This document shows positions 1-9,600 of a stretch of 64,000 bases of DNA, one piece after another (position 1 is the first letter of the stretch; every line of letters begins with the position of its first letter). The translations under genes were made by a program, and so were the position numbers. The stretch covers positions 1 through 64,000 of the forward strand of contig JANYGI010000002.1 of assembly GCA_025362495.1 (NCBI GenBank), given 5' to 3'. Source of the stretch: Byssovorax sp. (GTDB taxonomy: Bacteria > Myxococcota_A > Polyangia > Polyangiales > Polyangiaceae). The notes below the pieces were generated by a model. The model ran no database searches and was not told the origin of the DNA. It saw only the letters and a program-made list of their open reading frames with translations.

Positions 1-2
1 TC

Positions 3-353
3 TGGATTGCCGGGCTCGCCGACTTCATGACCCGCGATCAGAAGATCGCCGCCACGGTGGCGAAGGCAGGCGATCTGGTGATTGCCTTGACGCACGAGCC
101 GGACAGCTTCCCCGACATGCCCTCTCGCGTCGCCCTCACCCTCGCCGGGCACACCCATGGAGGGCAGGTGGCGTTCCCGCTCCTCGGAGCGCTGGTGGTG
201 CCGTCGCGCCACGGGACGCGCTACGCCGCCGGCCACATCGTCGAGGGGGGCAAGCACCTCTTCGTCACGACGGGGATCGGGACGAGCATCCTGCCGGTCC
301 GCTTCGGCGTGACGCCGGAGATCGCCCTCTTGACGCTCGTCGCGGCGTCGTGA
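3..353 (+). CDS. Metallophosphoesterase, C-terminal part (5' truncated by window)
   Basis: This is the C-terminal end of a calcineurin-like phosphoesterase of the YkuE/YaeI type. The reading frame is open from base 3 with no need for an internal start, so the gene begins upstream of the window. The visible part carries the late metal-binding motif GHTHGGQV (about residues 47-54 of the visible part), an earlier THEPD motif and the family ending GIGTSILPVRFG followed by PEIALLTL. These enzymes bind two metal ions and hydrolyse phosphoesters; several family members act on UDP-diacylglucosamine or phospholipid-like substrates at the membrane, but the substrate here cannot be read. The N-terminal metal ligands (DxH, GD, GNH) lie outside the window. 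The next gene starts about 60 bp downstream on the same strand. Confidence 0.85.
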   Translation, partial: WIAGLADFMTRDQKIAATVAKAGDLVIALTHEPDSFPDMPSRVALTLAGHTHGGQVAFPLLGALVVPSRHGTRYAAGHIVEGGKHLFVTTGIGTSILPVRFGVTPEIALLTLVAAS

Positions 354-411
354 GCGCCGGCCGCATCGTGAGTTGCCCTCGGTCGACGTCCTGAGCGAAG
401 ATGCGGGCTTG

Positions 412-1527
412 ATGAGCATGCCCTCCTCGCGGCGCCCCGGCGGCCGCCGTCGCGCCGCGGTTTCGTCCACGATCGCGCTCTGCATGGCCCTCGTCGGCGC
501 GCTCGCCCCTCGGAGCGCCTCGGCGCAGCTCTCCGACGCCGACAAGGCCAGCGCCCGCGCGCTCGCGCAGCAAGGGCAAGACGCGCTCGACAAGCGCGAT
601 TTCGCCACCGCGGCCGATCGCTTCGCCCGGGCCGGCGAGCTGGTTCACGCGCCGACGCTGGCCCTCGGCCTCGCGCGCGCGCAGGTCGGGCTCGGCAAAT
701 GGATCGCGGCCGAAGAGACCTACTATCGCCTCCTGCACGAGCCCGTCCCCGCCGGCGCGCCGCCCGCGTTCACCAGGGCAATCGCCGACGCGCGCAAGGA
801 TCTCGCGGCGCTCGAGCCCCGCGTTCCCAGCGTGACGATCGTCGTCAAAGGCGCCCCCGCGGCGACGGTCACGCTCGACGGCGCGGCGCTGCCGAGCGCG
901 GTGCTGGGCGTGCCGCGCCCCGTCGATCCCGGCAAGCACGTGGTCCGCGCCGAAGCCGACGGGTTCGCCCCCGGGCAGTCCACGTTCACCGTGGCCGAGC
1001 GCAAGAACGAGGCGGTGACGCTGACGCTGGAGCACGGCCGAGCAGCACCGCCTACGCCGACGCCGACGCCGACGCCTCCCGTGGTGGCCACGCGACCTCC
1101 GGAGGGCACGCCGCCCGTCGTCGGCGCGACGCCGCCCGCGGGACCCACCGCGCCCCCGACACCTCCCGAAACGCCACCTCCGGCCGCGAGCGGAGGCTCT
1201 CTCCGCCGGACGCTCGGCTTCGTCGGGCTCGGCGTGGGCGGAGCGGGGTTGATCCTCGGCGGCGTCACCGGCGGCCTCGCGATACCCAAGCACAACGCGC
1301 TCGACAAGGCCTGTCCTGACGGGCTCTGCACGCGGGCCCAGGCCGACGCCGTGGGCAACTATCACCTCTTCACGACGCTCTCGACTGCGGGCTTCATCGC
1401 GGGCGGCGTGCTCGCGGCCTCTGGGCTGGTGCTGGTCCTCACCGCGCCTCGCCGCGCCGCCCCCGCGAGCGTGGGAGTCGCGCCGGTCATCGGAGCCGGG
1501 TTCGCCGGCGCAAAGGGGTGGTTCTGA
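412..1527 (+). CDS. PEGA/TPR-type membrane protein with signal peptide
   Basis: A 371-residue exported protein of a type common in myxobacteria. An Arg-rich start and hydrophobic stretch ending in PRSASA looks like a signal peptide (about residues 1-38). A TPR-like helical part follows (about 40-130), then a PEGA-like beta domain (about 137-206, with VTLDGAALP and DPGKHVVRAEADGF), a Pro/Thr-rich linker, and two hydrophobic segments (about 270-293 and 318-345) around a Cys-containing loop. PEGA domains are thought to bind surface polymers; the role here is inferred. The frame is also open to an upstream TTG at 373, but ATG 412 or 418 gives a normal signal peptide; no strong Shine-Dalgarno separates them. 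The stop shares its A with the start of the next gene, so the two are probably coupled. Confidence 0.8.
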   Translation: MSMPSSRRPGGRRRAAVSSTIALCMALVGALAPRSASAQLSDADKASARALAQQGQDALDKRDFATAADRFARAGELVHAPTLALGLARAQVGLGKWIAAEETYYRLLHEPVPAGAPPAFTRAIADARKDLAALEPRVPSVTIVVKGAPAATVTLDGAALPSAVLGVPRPVDPGKHVVRAEADGFAPGQSTFTVAERKNEAVTLTLEHGRAAPPTPTPTPTPPVVATRPPEGTPPVVGATPPAGPTAPPTPPETPPPAASGGSLRRTLGFVGLGVGGAGLILGGVTGGLAIPKHNALDKACPDGLCTRAQADAVGNYHLFTTLSTAGFIAGGVLAASGLVLVLTAPRRAAPASVGVAPVIGAGFAGAKGWF

Positions 1528-2015
1528 TGCGACTCTCGTCGCGTATCGTGCTCGCCGCGCTCGTCGGGACTGGCACCCTCATCAGCGGCTGCGCGCTGGT
1601 TCTGGGCGATTTCAAGCTCCCGGAAGGCGGAGCCGGCGGGTCCGGCAGCACCGGCGACGCGACGACGACCAGCGGCGGCTGCGGCACCGACGAGGTCGCC
1701 TGCGCCGCGGGCTGCGTCAAGCTCGCCAGCGATCCTGCCAACTGCGGCAAATGCGGGAAAGCGTGCCTGGGCGCCGAGGTCTGCACGAACAGCGCCTGCG
1801 TGTCGGCGTGCCCCGCCGGCAAAGACCCCTGCAATGGTACCTGCTTCGACTTGCAGGTCGAGCCGAAGCACTGCGGGACGTGCGCGGTAGCGTGCGACGC
1901 CGTCCCCGGGGCGGTGCCCCACTGCGAGATGGCCAAGTGCACCCTGGAGTGCGACACCGGGTTCACCGAGTGCAAGGGCGCCTGTCTGGCGGTCGACGGC
2001 GGCGCTTGCCCGTGA
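1527..2015 (+). CDS. Cys-rich lipoprotein (Stigma-type CxxCxxAC repeats)
   Basis: A 162-residue predicted lipoprotein. The signal peptide MRLSSRIVLAALVG ends at the lipobox ISGC, followed by a Gly/Ser/Thr linker (GGAGGSGSTGD). The mature part has three Cys-rich repeats of the form NCGKCGKACLGAEVCTNSAC, a pattern frequent in exported myxobacterial proteins and probably disulfide-bonded outside the cytoplasm. The ATG overlaps the stop of the PEGA/TPR gene by one base, so it is likely coupled to it and may act with it at the cell surface. An upstream in-frame GTG exists at 1518, but ATG gives the better signal peptide. No enzymatic motif is visible. The gene converges on the large Cys-rich lipoprotein gene at 2086-5073. 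Confidence 0.8.
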   Translation: MRLSSRIVLAALVGTGTLISGCALVLGDFKLPEGGAGGSGSTGDATTTSGGCGTDEVACAAGCVKLASDPANCGKCGKACLGAEVCTNSACVSACPAGKDPCNGTCFDLQVEPKHCGTCAVACDAVPGAVPHCEMAKCTLECDTGFTECKGACLAVDGGACP

Positions 2016-2089
2016 GAGCCGCGCGAGCCCGCCGAGAGACTGACCGTTTTTCGGTCCGTCTCTCAGCAGCTTGCTCGACAGGCTCTCAC
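2012..2089. terminator. Extended inverted repeat spanning two convergent stop codons
   Basis: The core hairpin is 13-nt arms at 2034-2046 (GAGAGACTGACCG) and 2052-2064 (CGGTCCGTCTCTC) with one mismatch around a TTTTT loop. A second matched pair of arms lies outside it: GTGAGAGCC at 2012-2020 and GGCTCTCAC at 2081-2089, a perfect 9-bp match containing the stop codon of each convergent gene. It most likely ends transcription from both sides. No U-tract follows either arm, so the mechanism is uncertain. Confidence 0.65.
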
Positions 2090-5073
2090 GGACAGGGGTT
2101 ACCGTTGGGGGTCGCGCCGAGGCACGAGCCCCACTGGCCGCTGGCGTTGCACGTCGACGTGCCGTCGAGGCAGTGACCGCAGTCTTTCATGCTGCCCGGC
2201 GCGCAGATGCAGGTGCCGCCGCAGTTACCGCAGGCATCGACGACCTTGCCCGAGCCGCAGACGCCGTCGCAGCCCTTGGAAGCGTTGTTGCCGCCGCACA
2301 CGCCGCACGAGTCGACGACCTTGCCCGAGCCACAGACGCCGTCGCAGCCCTTCGAGGCGTTGTTGCCGCCGCAGACACCGCACGAGTCGACGACCTTGCC
2401 CGAGTTGCAGACGCCGTCGCAGCCCTTCGCGGCGTTGTTGCCGCCGCAAACGCCGCAGGAGTCGACCACCTTGCCCGAGCCGCAGACGCCGTCGCAGCCG
2501 TAGCCCTGCATGCAGCACGTGGCCGACTGGCAGGTGAGGGCGTTGCCGACGCAGGCGTAGGTGCTGGGGCAACCCGAGTAGGTGCACCCCGCGCCGGTCT
2601 GGTTGGCGCCGCTGCAGGTGCCTCCGCTGCACACGTCGCCCGTCGTGCAGCCGTTGCCGTCGTTGCAGGCCGTGCCGTTCCCCGTGCTGGACCAGGTCGA
2701 GGTGGAGGAGGCCGGGCTGCAGGCCTGACAGACGTTGCCCGGGTTGCCAGCGCCGCTGCTGTAGAGCGTGCCGCCGATGTAGCAGCCGGAGACGCAGCCA
2801 CCACCGCTGTTGCACACCAGGCCTGATCCACAGCTCGTGCCCGTGCCCACCGCGGGGTGGTTGCAGGTGCCAGAGCCGTTACAGGTGTCGGTGGTGCAGG
2901 CGTTGCCATCATCGGTGCACGCGGCGCCGCTGGCCTTGTTGGCCACGGTGCATCCACCGCTCCCGTTGCAGGTCGAGCTGAGCTGGCAGGTCGTCGGCGA
3001 GCACGAATACGCCGAGCCGCCGCACGAGCCCGCAGTGCAGACATCGCCGGACGTGCAGCTGTTGCCGTCGTTGCAGGCCGTGCCGTTGCCGACGCTGGAC
3101 CAGGTCGACGTCGACGTGGCCGGACTGCACACCTGGCAAGCGTTGCCGGGGTTGGCAGCGCCGCTGGCATAGAGCGTCCCGCCGATGTAGCAGCTCGACG
3201 TGCAGGTCGCGCTGCTGTTGCAGACCAGGCCCGAGCCGCACACCGTCCCTGTCGCGGCGATGGGGTGATTGCAGGTCCCGGTGCCATTGCAGCTGTCGGT
3301 CGTGCAGGGGTTGCCGTCATCGGTGCAGGCCGTGCCGCTCACCTTGTTGGTCGCGGTGCAGCCGCCGGTCCCATTGCAGGCCGAGCTGGCCTGGCAGGTC
3401 GTCGGCGTGCACGAGTAGGCCGTGCCGCCGCAGGCGCCGCTGGTGCAAACGTCGCTGGACGTGCAGGCGTTACCGTCGTTGCAGCTCGTCCCGTCGGCGG
3501 CGCTCGACCACGCCGACGTCGACATCCCGGGATTGCAGACCTGGCAAGCGTTCGCGGGGTTGACGGCGCCGGTGCCGTAGCTCGTCCCGCCGATCACGCA
3601 GCCCGTGCCGCAGTTGCCGCCGTTGCACACCTGGCCGGCGCCGCAGCTCGTGCCGTTGGCCAGGCTCGGGTGAGCGCAGGTGCCGGCGCCGTTGCAGCTG
3701 TCGCCGGTGCAGAGGTTACCGTCGTCGGTGCAGAGGGTGCCAGCCGCCATGTTGGTGGTCGTGCAGCCGCCGTTCCCATCGCAGGACGAGGTGGCCTGGC
3801 AGCTCGTGGCCATGCAGGTGTACGCCGTACCGCCGCAGACACCCGCGGTGCAGACATCGCTCTTGGTGCACGCGTTGCTGTCGTTGCAGGCGGTGCCGTT
3901 GGTCTGGTTGGACCAGGCCATGGTCGAGCTCGCCGGCACGCACACCTGGCAGGGATTCACCGGGTTCACCGCGGCGGCGGCGTAGAACGTCCCGCCGATC
4001 ACGCAGCCCGCGGTGCACGTCCCGCCGGCGTCGCAGAGCTGCCCGCCACCGCAAGTCGTGCCGAGGGGGGCGGCCGGGTGCAGGCAGAGCCCCGCGCCAT
4101 TGCAGGCGTCGGTGGTGCAAGCGTTGCTGTCGTCGGTGCAGGCCGCGCCCATCGCCAGGTTGTTGGTGACGCAGGTGTTCGACTGGCAGGTATACGTCGC
4201 GCAGGCCGAGTTGACGCCGCAGTCCGCGTCCTTGGTGCAGCCGACGCACTTGCCAGCGCCGTCGCACTGGAGGATGCCACCGCAGCTCGATCCGGCCGCC
4301 GTCACCGGGTGGCCCGCGACACCGTTGGTGCAAACGTCGGTCGTGCAAAGGTTGTTGTCGTCGGGGATGTTGGTGTCGTCGACGACCTGCTGGGGCCCGC
4401 CCTGCCCATCGCAGGTGACCTTCATGCAGTTGCCCGCGACGCCGCCCCCGGGGTCGCCCTTGCCCTTGTCGGTGTACACCGTGCTGCAGATGCTCGTCGC
4501 CGTGTTGCAGGTGAACGAGGTGCACGCCGTCGGCGTCCCGCAGTCACCGTCGGTGCTGCAAGCACAGTTGCCCGCGCCGTCGCACGCGAGCGACAGGCCC
4601 GGTCCGCAGGCCGTGCCGCTCATCGTCGGCGGGTGCGAGGGGACTCCGGCCGTACAGATGCTCTTCGTGCACGGGGTCGGATCGACGGGAACGTCGGTGT
4701 CGTCGGCCACCATCCTGGAGGCGCCCTGCCCGTCGCAGACCGAGCTCTGGCAATCGCCCGTCATCTGCGTCGCCGCGGGGAAGCCGTCGGGCTTGAAGCT
4801 CAAGCCGCACACGCCGCTCGTGCAGACGCGACGGGCGCAGTCGGTGTCCATGCCCGGGCACTCCGCATCTGTCTGGCAGGCGCTCCCGCCCGTACCCGTG
4901 CTGCCCGAGCCGCCGTGACCGCCAGTCCCGCTGGTGGCGCCAGTCGCGGTGTGCCCTCCGGTGCCGGCGCTGCTCGTGTCGGGGGCGCTCGAGCAGCCCG
5001 CGTGGATCACGGCAAAGCTCCCCACCATCCCGACGACCAGCAGCAGGCGACTCGCAATTGCAAAGCTCTTCAC
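2086..5073 (-). CDS. Large Cys-rich repeat lipoprotein (995 aa)
   Basis: A 995-residue secreted Cys-rich protein. A signal peptide ends near IHAGC (Cys about 26), then comes a Gly/Ser/Thr linker. The body has repeats of about 136 residues with signatures such as CNDGNACT, CQVCNP and IGGTLY; four copies are visible. The C-terminal part has four 25-residue repeats around CDGVCGSGKVVDSCGVCGG, a motif resembling the CGVCGG element of ADAMTS-like and other extracellular Cys-rich proteins. The last part has CICAPGSMKDCG. No catalytic residues are seen; a surface adhesin or structural role is inferred. The start is a GTG at 5073; an ATG in another frame at 5089 is a shadow. Both repeat classes are conserved at DNA level, so copy number may vary between strains and in assemblies. 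Confidence 0.85.
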   Translation of the reverse strand: MKSFAIASRLLLVVGMVGSFAVIHAGCSSAPDTSSAGTGGHTATGATSGTGGHGGSGSTGTGGSACQTDAECPGMDTDCARRVCTSGVCGLSFKPDGFPAATQMTGDCQSSVCDGQGASRMVADDTDVPVDPTPCTKSICTAGVPSHPPTMSGTACGPGLSLACDGAGNCACSTDGDCGTPTACTSFTCNTATSICSTVYTDKGKGDPGGGVAGNCMKVTCDGQGGPQQVVDDTNIPDDNNLCTTDVCTNGVAGHPVTAAGSSCGGILQCDGAGKCVGCTKDADCGVNSACATYTCQSNTCVTNNLAMGAACTDDSNACTTDACNGAGLCLHPAAPLGTTCGGGQLCDAGGTCTAGCVIGGTFYAAAAVNPVNPCQVCVPASSTMAWSNQTNGTACNDSNACTKSDVCTAGVCGGTAYTCMATSCQATSSCDGNGGCTTTNMAAGTLCTDDGNLCTGDSCNGAGTCAHPSLANGTSCGAGQVCNGGNCGTGCVIGGTSYGTGAVNPANACQVCNPGMSTSAWSSAADGTSCNDGNACTSSDVCTSGACGGTAYSCTPTTCQASSACNGTGGCTATNKVSGTACTDDGNPCTTDSCNGTGTCNHPIAATGTVCGSGLVCNSSATCTSSCYIGGTLYASGAANPGNACQVCSPATSTSTWSSVGNGTACNDGNSCTSGDVCTAGSCGGSAYSCSPTTCQLSSTCNGSGGCTVANKASGAACTDDGNACTTDTCNGSGTCNHPAVGTGTSCGSGLVCNSGGGCVSGCYIGGTLYSSGAGNPGNVCQACSPASSTSTWSSTGNGTACNDGNGCTTGDVCSGGTCSGANQTGAGCTYSGCPSTYACVGNALTCQSATCCMQGYGCDGVCGSGKVVDSCGVCGGNNAAKGCDGVCNSGKVVDSCGVCGGNNASKGCDGVCGSGKVVDSCGVCGGNNASKGCDGVCGSGKVVDACGNCGGTCICAPGSMKDCGHCLDGTSTCNASGQWGSCLGATPNGNPCP
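2237..2500 (-). repeat. 75-bp tandem repeats, four copies
   Basis: The decamer GTCGCAGCCC recurs at 2266, 2341, 2416 and (as GTCGCAGCCG) 2491, giving an exact 75-bp period. Each unit codes for 25 residues of the Cys-rich lipoprotein ending in DSCGVCGG. Units differ by only a few bases, which suggests recent tandem expansion; the period being a multiple of three keeps the frame. Confidence 0.9.
2560..4200 (-). repeat. About 408-bp tandem repeats, four copies
   Basis: The anchor TCGTTGCAG recurs at 2660, 3068, 3476 and 3881, spacings of 408, 408 and 405 bp. Each unit codes for a Cys-rich module of 135-136 residues in the lipoprotein. Copies are more diverged than the 75-bp units, so this expansion is older. 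Outer boundaries are approximate. Confidence 0.85.
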
Positions 5074-5190
5074 TGGAGCAGGGAATCAAGAACGGCGCTT
5101 GGGCGCAAGCTCATTCGCGCCCGCGGCCCGCGGGAGATCGCCTTCGACGCGCGCCGGCATCGCCGCCGACGAAGGCGAAGGCGCGCGCGG

Positions 5191-6618
5191 TCAGAAGCCG
5201 AAATCAGTCTTCGGGCGGGGCCCTGCCGGGATGACGGGCTTCGGCACGACGGGGCTCGATTTCGCGGGCGCCGCGGAGGCGCTGGCCACCGGCGCGGTGG
5301 TCGCCGCGGCAACGGCGGTGGCCACCGGCGGCACGAATTGCACGGTGGTGGCGACCGCGGTCGGCGCCGCGGTGACGACCGGCGCCGCGGTGACCGGCGC
5401 GGGAAGGGCCGCCGGTCGCGGATCGTCTGCACGGCCGGAGTGCAGCGCCAGGTACGTGCCCAGGCTGCCGACGATCACCGCGCCCGCGATGGCCGCCACC
5501 GTCAATCCGACCCGCGCCGGCCGCGGCGCGAGGTTGACGCTCATTGCCTGATGCATCGGCGTCGGTGTCGCCGTGAGCGACGGCGCCGCGCTCTGCGTGC
5601 CGAAGCTCGCGCCGGGCAACGCAATGGTCGCCGCCTCGATCTCGACGGGCATCGGCGTCGGCAGCGCGACCGTGCGGCCCTGAAGGCCACCAGACGGCCC
5701 GAAGGCGCCGGACACCGGCTCTGCCGTGGCGCCCGGCGAGGTGGCCATTCCATCGACTCCGTCGGGCACCGTGAGGCCGAGAGCGAGCCCGAGCGCGTGA
5801 GTGAGCTCCTTCGGAGTCTGGTAGCGATCGGCGGGATCGCGCGACGCGGCGCGGGCCCACCACGCATCGAACCCCGGCGGCACCTCGCCGATTTGCGAAG
5901 GCACCGGCAGCGGCTCGACGATGATCTTCACCAGCAGCTCGCCCAGCGCGTCGGCGCGGAACGGCAGCTTGCCGATCAGGCACTGGTACACCACGACGGC
6001 GAGGGCCCACAGATCGGAGCGGTGATCGATGCTCTTGCTGCCGCGCGCCTGCTCCGGGCTCATGTAGAACGGCGTCCCGAGCACGGCGCCGGTCTGCGTC
6101 GCGTCGTCGAGGCTGGTCTCCTTGACCTTGGCGACGCCGAAATCGAGCACCTTGGCGATCTCGCGCTCGTCGTCGCGCACCAGGAAGATGTTGGCGGGCT
6201 TGAGATCGCGGTGAACCAGCCCCGCGGCGTGGGCCTTGGCGAGGGCGCGCCCGACCTGGGTGGCGATCACCAGCGTCTCGCGCGGCGTGAGCGGGCTCGG
6301 CCGCCGCCTCCGCAAGCGCTGGGCGAGATCTTCCCCTTCGAGCAGCTCCATCGCGATGTAGGGCGCCCCGTTCCACACGCCGTGATCGAGGATCTGGACG
6401 ACGTGCGGGCTGCGGAGCTGCGCGGCGGCCTTGGCCTCGCGCTCGAAGCGGGCGCGCAGGTCGGGCGATTTCGCGGCCTCTTCGTGGATGAATTTGACGG
6501 CGCAGGGGACGTCGAGGCCGGTGTGCTGCGCGAGCCACACGGCCCCCATCCCGCCCTGCCCGAGAGGGCGAACGAGGCGGAATCTATCGGCGATGACGAG
6601 CCCTGCGGAAAGCTCCAT
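5191..6618 (-). CDS. Membrane-anchored Ser/Thr protein kinase (PknB-like)
   Basis: A 475-residue Hanks-type kinase. The glycine loop GQGGMGAV (about residues 20-27), catalytic Lys 42, HRDLKPAN (136-143), DFG (159-161), GTPFYMSPEQ (181-190) and the DLWALAVVVYQCLIGKLPF region are all intact, so it should be active. A Pro/Ala/Thr linker follows, then one transmembrane helix (about 369-392) and a low-complexity Ala/Pro/Thr/Val-rich extracytoplasmic tail ending KTDFGF with no recognisable sensor domain. It probably phosphorylates cytoplasmic proteins in response to an envelope signal; the target is unknown. It lies between the Cys-rich lipoprotein gene and the hybrid kinase, all on the minus strand, with 117 and 70 bp gaps. 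Confidence 0.92.
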   Translation of the reverse strand: MELSAGLVIADRFRLVRPLGQGGMGAVWLAQHTGLDVPCAVKFIHEEAAKSPDLRARFEREAKAAAQLRSPHVVQILDHGVWNGAPYIAMELLEGEDLAQRLRRRRPSPLTPRETLVIATQVGRALAKAHAAGLVHRDLKPANIFLVRDDEREIAKVLDFGVAKVKETSLDDATQTGAVLGTPFYMSPEQARGSKSIDHRSDLWALAVVVYQCLIGKLPFRADALGELLVKIIVEPLPVPSQIGEVPPGFDAWWARAASRDPADRYQTPKELTHALGLALGLTVPDGVDGMATSPGATAEPVSGAFGPSGGLQGRTVALPTPMPVEIEAATIALPGASFGTQSAAPSLTATPTPMHQAMSVNLAPRPARVGLTVAAIAGAVIVGSLGTYLALHSGRADDPRPAALPAPVTAAPVVTAAPTAVATTVQFVPPVATAVAAATTAPVASASAAPAKSSPVVPKPVIPAGPRPKTDFGF

Positions 6619-6688
6619 GGAGGTCCGCGAGAGACTACACGGGCCGGCCGCCCGGGTCGAGCGCGCGCCATTTCGGCCTCGCGCGCGA

Positions 6689-9600
6689 TCACGCCGCCAC
6701 GGGCGTCGGACCGGGCCGCACCCGCGAACAGAGCGCCATGAGCGACGCGACCTCGCTCGCCACGCGGGCCACGCGCTCTCCGCTCGTCAAAGCATCCTCG
6801 ACGCGCGCGGCGGCGACCGTGATGGGGAGGAATCCATAGCTCCCCGCCGAGCCGCGGAGCTGGTGGGCGAGGGCCCGGAGCCGCCCGAGGTCGATCTCGT
6901 CGAGCGCCGCCTGGATCGCGCCCAGCCGGACAGGCAGCTTGGCGACGAAATCCTCCACGATCCCCGTCATGTCGGGGTGCGCGGCGTACACGCTGTAGAG
7001 CTCCAGCGTCGAGGATTCCTTCCCGGCCACGCCGAGCTCGGCCTCGAGCGCGACGCTCGCTCCCGGGGGGACGTCGCGCGCGCCGGAGGCCTGTCGTGAT
7101 ACGCATGAGGCGACCATCGCCCAGGCCGCGGCGCGCTCGATTGGCTTCCTCAGGTAATCGTCGCACCCGGCGCGCAAGCACCGCTCGCGCTCGCCCGTCA
7201 TGGCGTGGGCCGTCAGCGCGACGATCTTGCCGCGGTATCCGCCGGCGCGCAGGTGGGCAGTCGCCCCGTAGCCGTCCAGCTCGGGCATCTGCATATCCAT
7301 CAAGATCAGATCGAACGGGCGGCCCGCGCTCGCGGCCTCGGTCGCGCTGGCGATCGCCGCGCGCCCGTTCTCGACGAGCGAGACCTCGACTCCCCAGCCC
7401 TGGAGGAGGCGCGAGATCAGCACCTGATTGTCTTGCCCGTCCTCCGCCAGCAGCACCCGTCCAGCCAGCTTGGGTACCCCGGCGCGCTCGGATCGACGCG
7501 AAGTCCGGGCCGTCATGGCGATCGCCGCGGGCGCGTGGATCATGGAGCCCCGCGCCTTGCGATCGAGCGGGAGGCGGAGCGTGAAGGTGCTCCCGCGCGC
7601 GATCTCGCTCGCGACGGTGATCGCCCCGCCGAGGGCCACGGCGAGCGGCGCGCAGATGCCGAGTCCGAGCCCGCTCCCGCCGTAGCGCCGGGTCGTCGAG
7701 GCGTCGGCCTGACTGAAGGGCTGAAACAGGCCTTCCATCTGCGTCGAGGTCAGCCCGATGCCGGTGTCCACCACCTCGATCACCAGGTCCGGAGCCGCGG
7801 AGTCGACGGCCTCGCAGCGGACCTCGATGCGGACGCTCCCCCGCTCGGTGAACTTGATGGCGTTGCTGACGAGGTTGAGCACGATCTGCCGGAGCCGCGT
7901 CGGATCACTGGCCATCATCGCCGGGACCGGGCTCGCATAGACGATGTCGAAGGCCAGGCTCTTTTCCTGGGCGCGGAGGCGCATCAACGACTCCACCTCT
8001 CCCAGGATCTGGCAAACCGAGCACTCGATCCGTTCGGTGCTGAGCTTGCCGGCCTCGATCTTCGAGAAATCGAGGATATCGTTGAGGATCGAGAGCAGGT
8101 GCTCGCCGTTGCGGCGGACGGTCATCACGTAGTTGAGGCGATCACTCTCGCTGAGGGCGCTGTCGAGGAGCAGCTCGGTGAAGCCGAGCACCGCCGTCAT
8201 CGGCGTGCGGATCTCGTGGCTCATGTTGGCGAGGAAATCGCTCTTGGCGCGGGTGGCGGCCTCGGCGGCCGTCTTGGCGCGCGCCAGCTCGGCCGCGGCG
8301 CGCCGCGCGGCGGTGACGTCGCGCGCGATCTTCGACGCCCCGACGATCACGCCGGACGCGTTCAGCACCGGCGATACGGACACCGAGATGTCGATGAGCT
8401 CCCCGTCCTTCCGGCAGCGCACGGTCTCCAGGTGATCGACCCTCTCGCCCCGCTGCAGCCGCGCGATGATGTCGTGGTGCTCTTGCAGGCGATCGGGCGG
8501 CACCAGCGGCATGAACGAGCCTCCGATGATCTCCGCCGCGGAGTGGCCGAAGACCCGCTCGGCTCCGTGATTCCAGTCGATGATGACGCCGTCCAGGGTC
8601 ATGCTGAAGATCGCGTCCTGCGAGGACTCGACGATCGCGGCCAGGCGCTGCGCCATCGCCTCGGCGCGCCGCCGCTCGGTCACGTCGGTCAACGCGCCGA
8701 GATAGCCAATCACCTTCCCCGCCGCATCCCGCAGGGGCGACGCGGTCACGGCGAACCAGCTCAGCCCGCGCGGCGTGTAACGACGGTACTCGGTCGCGAT
8801 CTCCTCGTGCCTCTCGAGCGCAGTTTCCCAGACGGCGACGAGGCGCTCCCGGTCTTCGGCGTGGATCCCCCGACGCCACCCCAGCCCCCTGGCCTCGTCG
8901 TTCGAGATGCCGACCAGGCGCTCCCAGCCCGCGTTGACGTAGAGGCAATTGCCTTTGTCGTCGGACTCGAAGATGCCAATCGGCGCGCTGTCGATGAGGG
9001 TCCGATAGCGGTTCTCGCTCTGGTGGTGCGCCGCGCTCGACGCCTGGAGCTGGGCGGTGCGCTCCTGCACCTGGAGATCGAGGAGGCGCTGTGCTTCGAC
9101 GAGGGCCTCCTTGGCGCGTCGCTGATCGTCGATGTCGGTGCAAGTCCCGAACCACTTGACGATCCGCCCCTGGTCGTCGTGGACCGGCAGGGCGCGCCCG
9201 AGGTGCCAGCGATAGGCACCGTCCGAGGCCCGGCGGATGCGGTATTCGAAGTCGTAGCTCGTGCCCGCGGAGACGGCCTTGAACCACGTTTCAATACAGA
9301 CGCCGAGGTCGTCCGGGTGGACCACCCGGGAGAAGCCGGACCTGTCGCCGGGCTCGCCGCTCAGGCCGGTGTACTCGATCCATCGGCGATTGAAGTAGTC
9401 CCCTCTCCCCTCGGGCGTCGTCGTCCACACCAGCTGGGGAATGGCCTCGATCAGCGATCGGAAGTGCGCTTCCTTCGACCGCACCTCGTCGACGAGCGCC
9501 GCGACGTGGCTCCGCGTCAGGCCCTGCGCGGCGCTCTCCCGATCTCGCTCGGCGCGCGCGCGCCGCAGGTCGAGGCGCAAAGCCACCTGCTTCGCCAGCG

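Noticed and set aside
2237..2500. CRISPR-like regular repeats
   Set aside because: The 75-bp units are contiguous without spacers and code in frame for a Cys-rich protein.
2857..6741. Very long plus-strand open frame (1294 codons) across the Cys-rich lipoprotein and kinase genes
   Set aside because: It is the antisense shadow of two well-supported minus-strand genes; its product is Arg/Ala/Gly-rich with no family motif.
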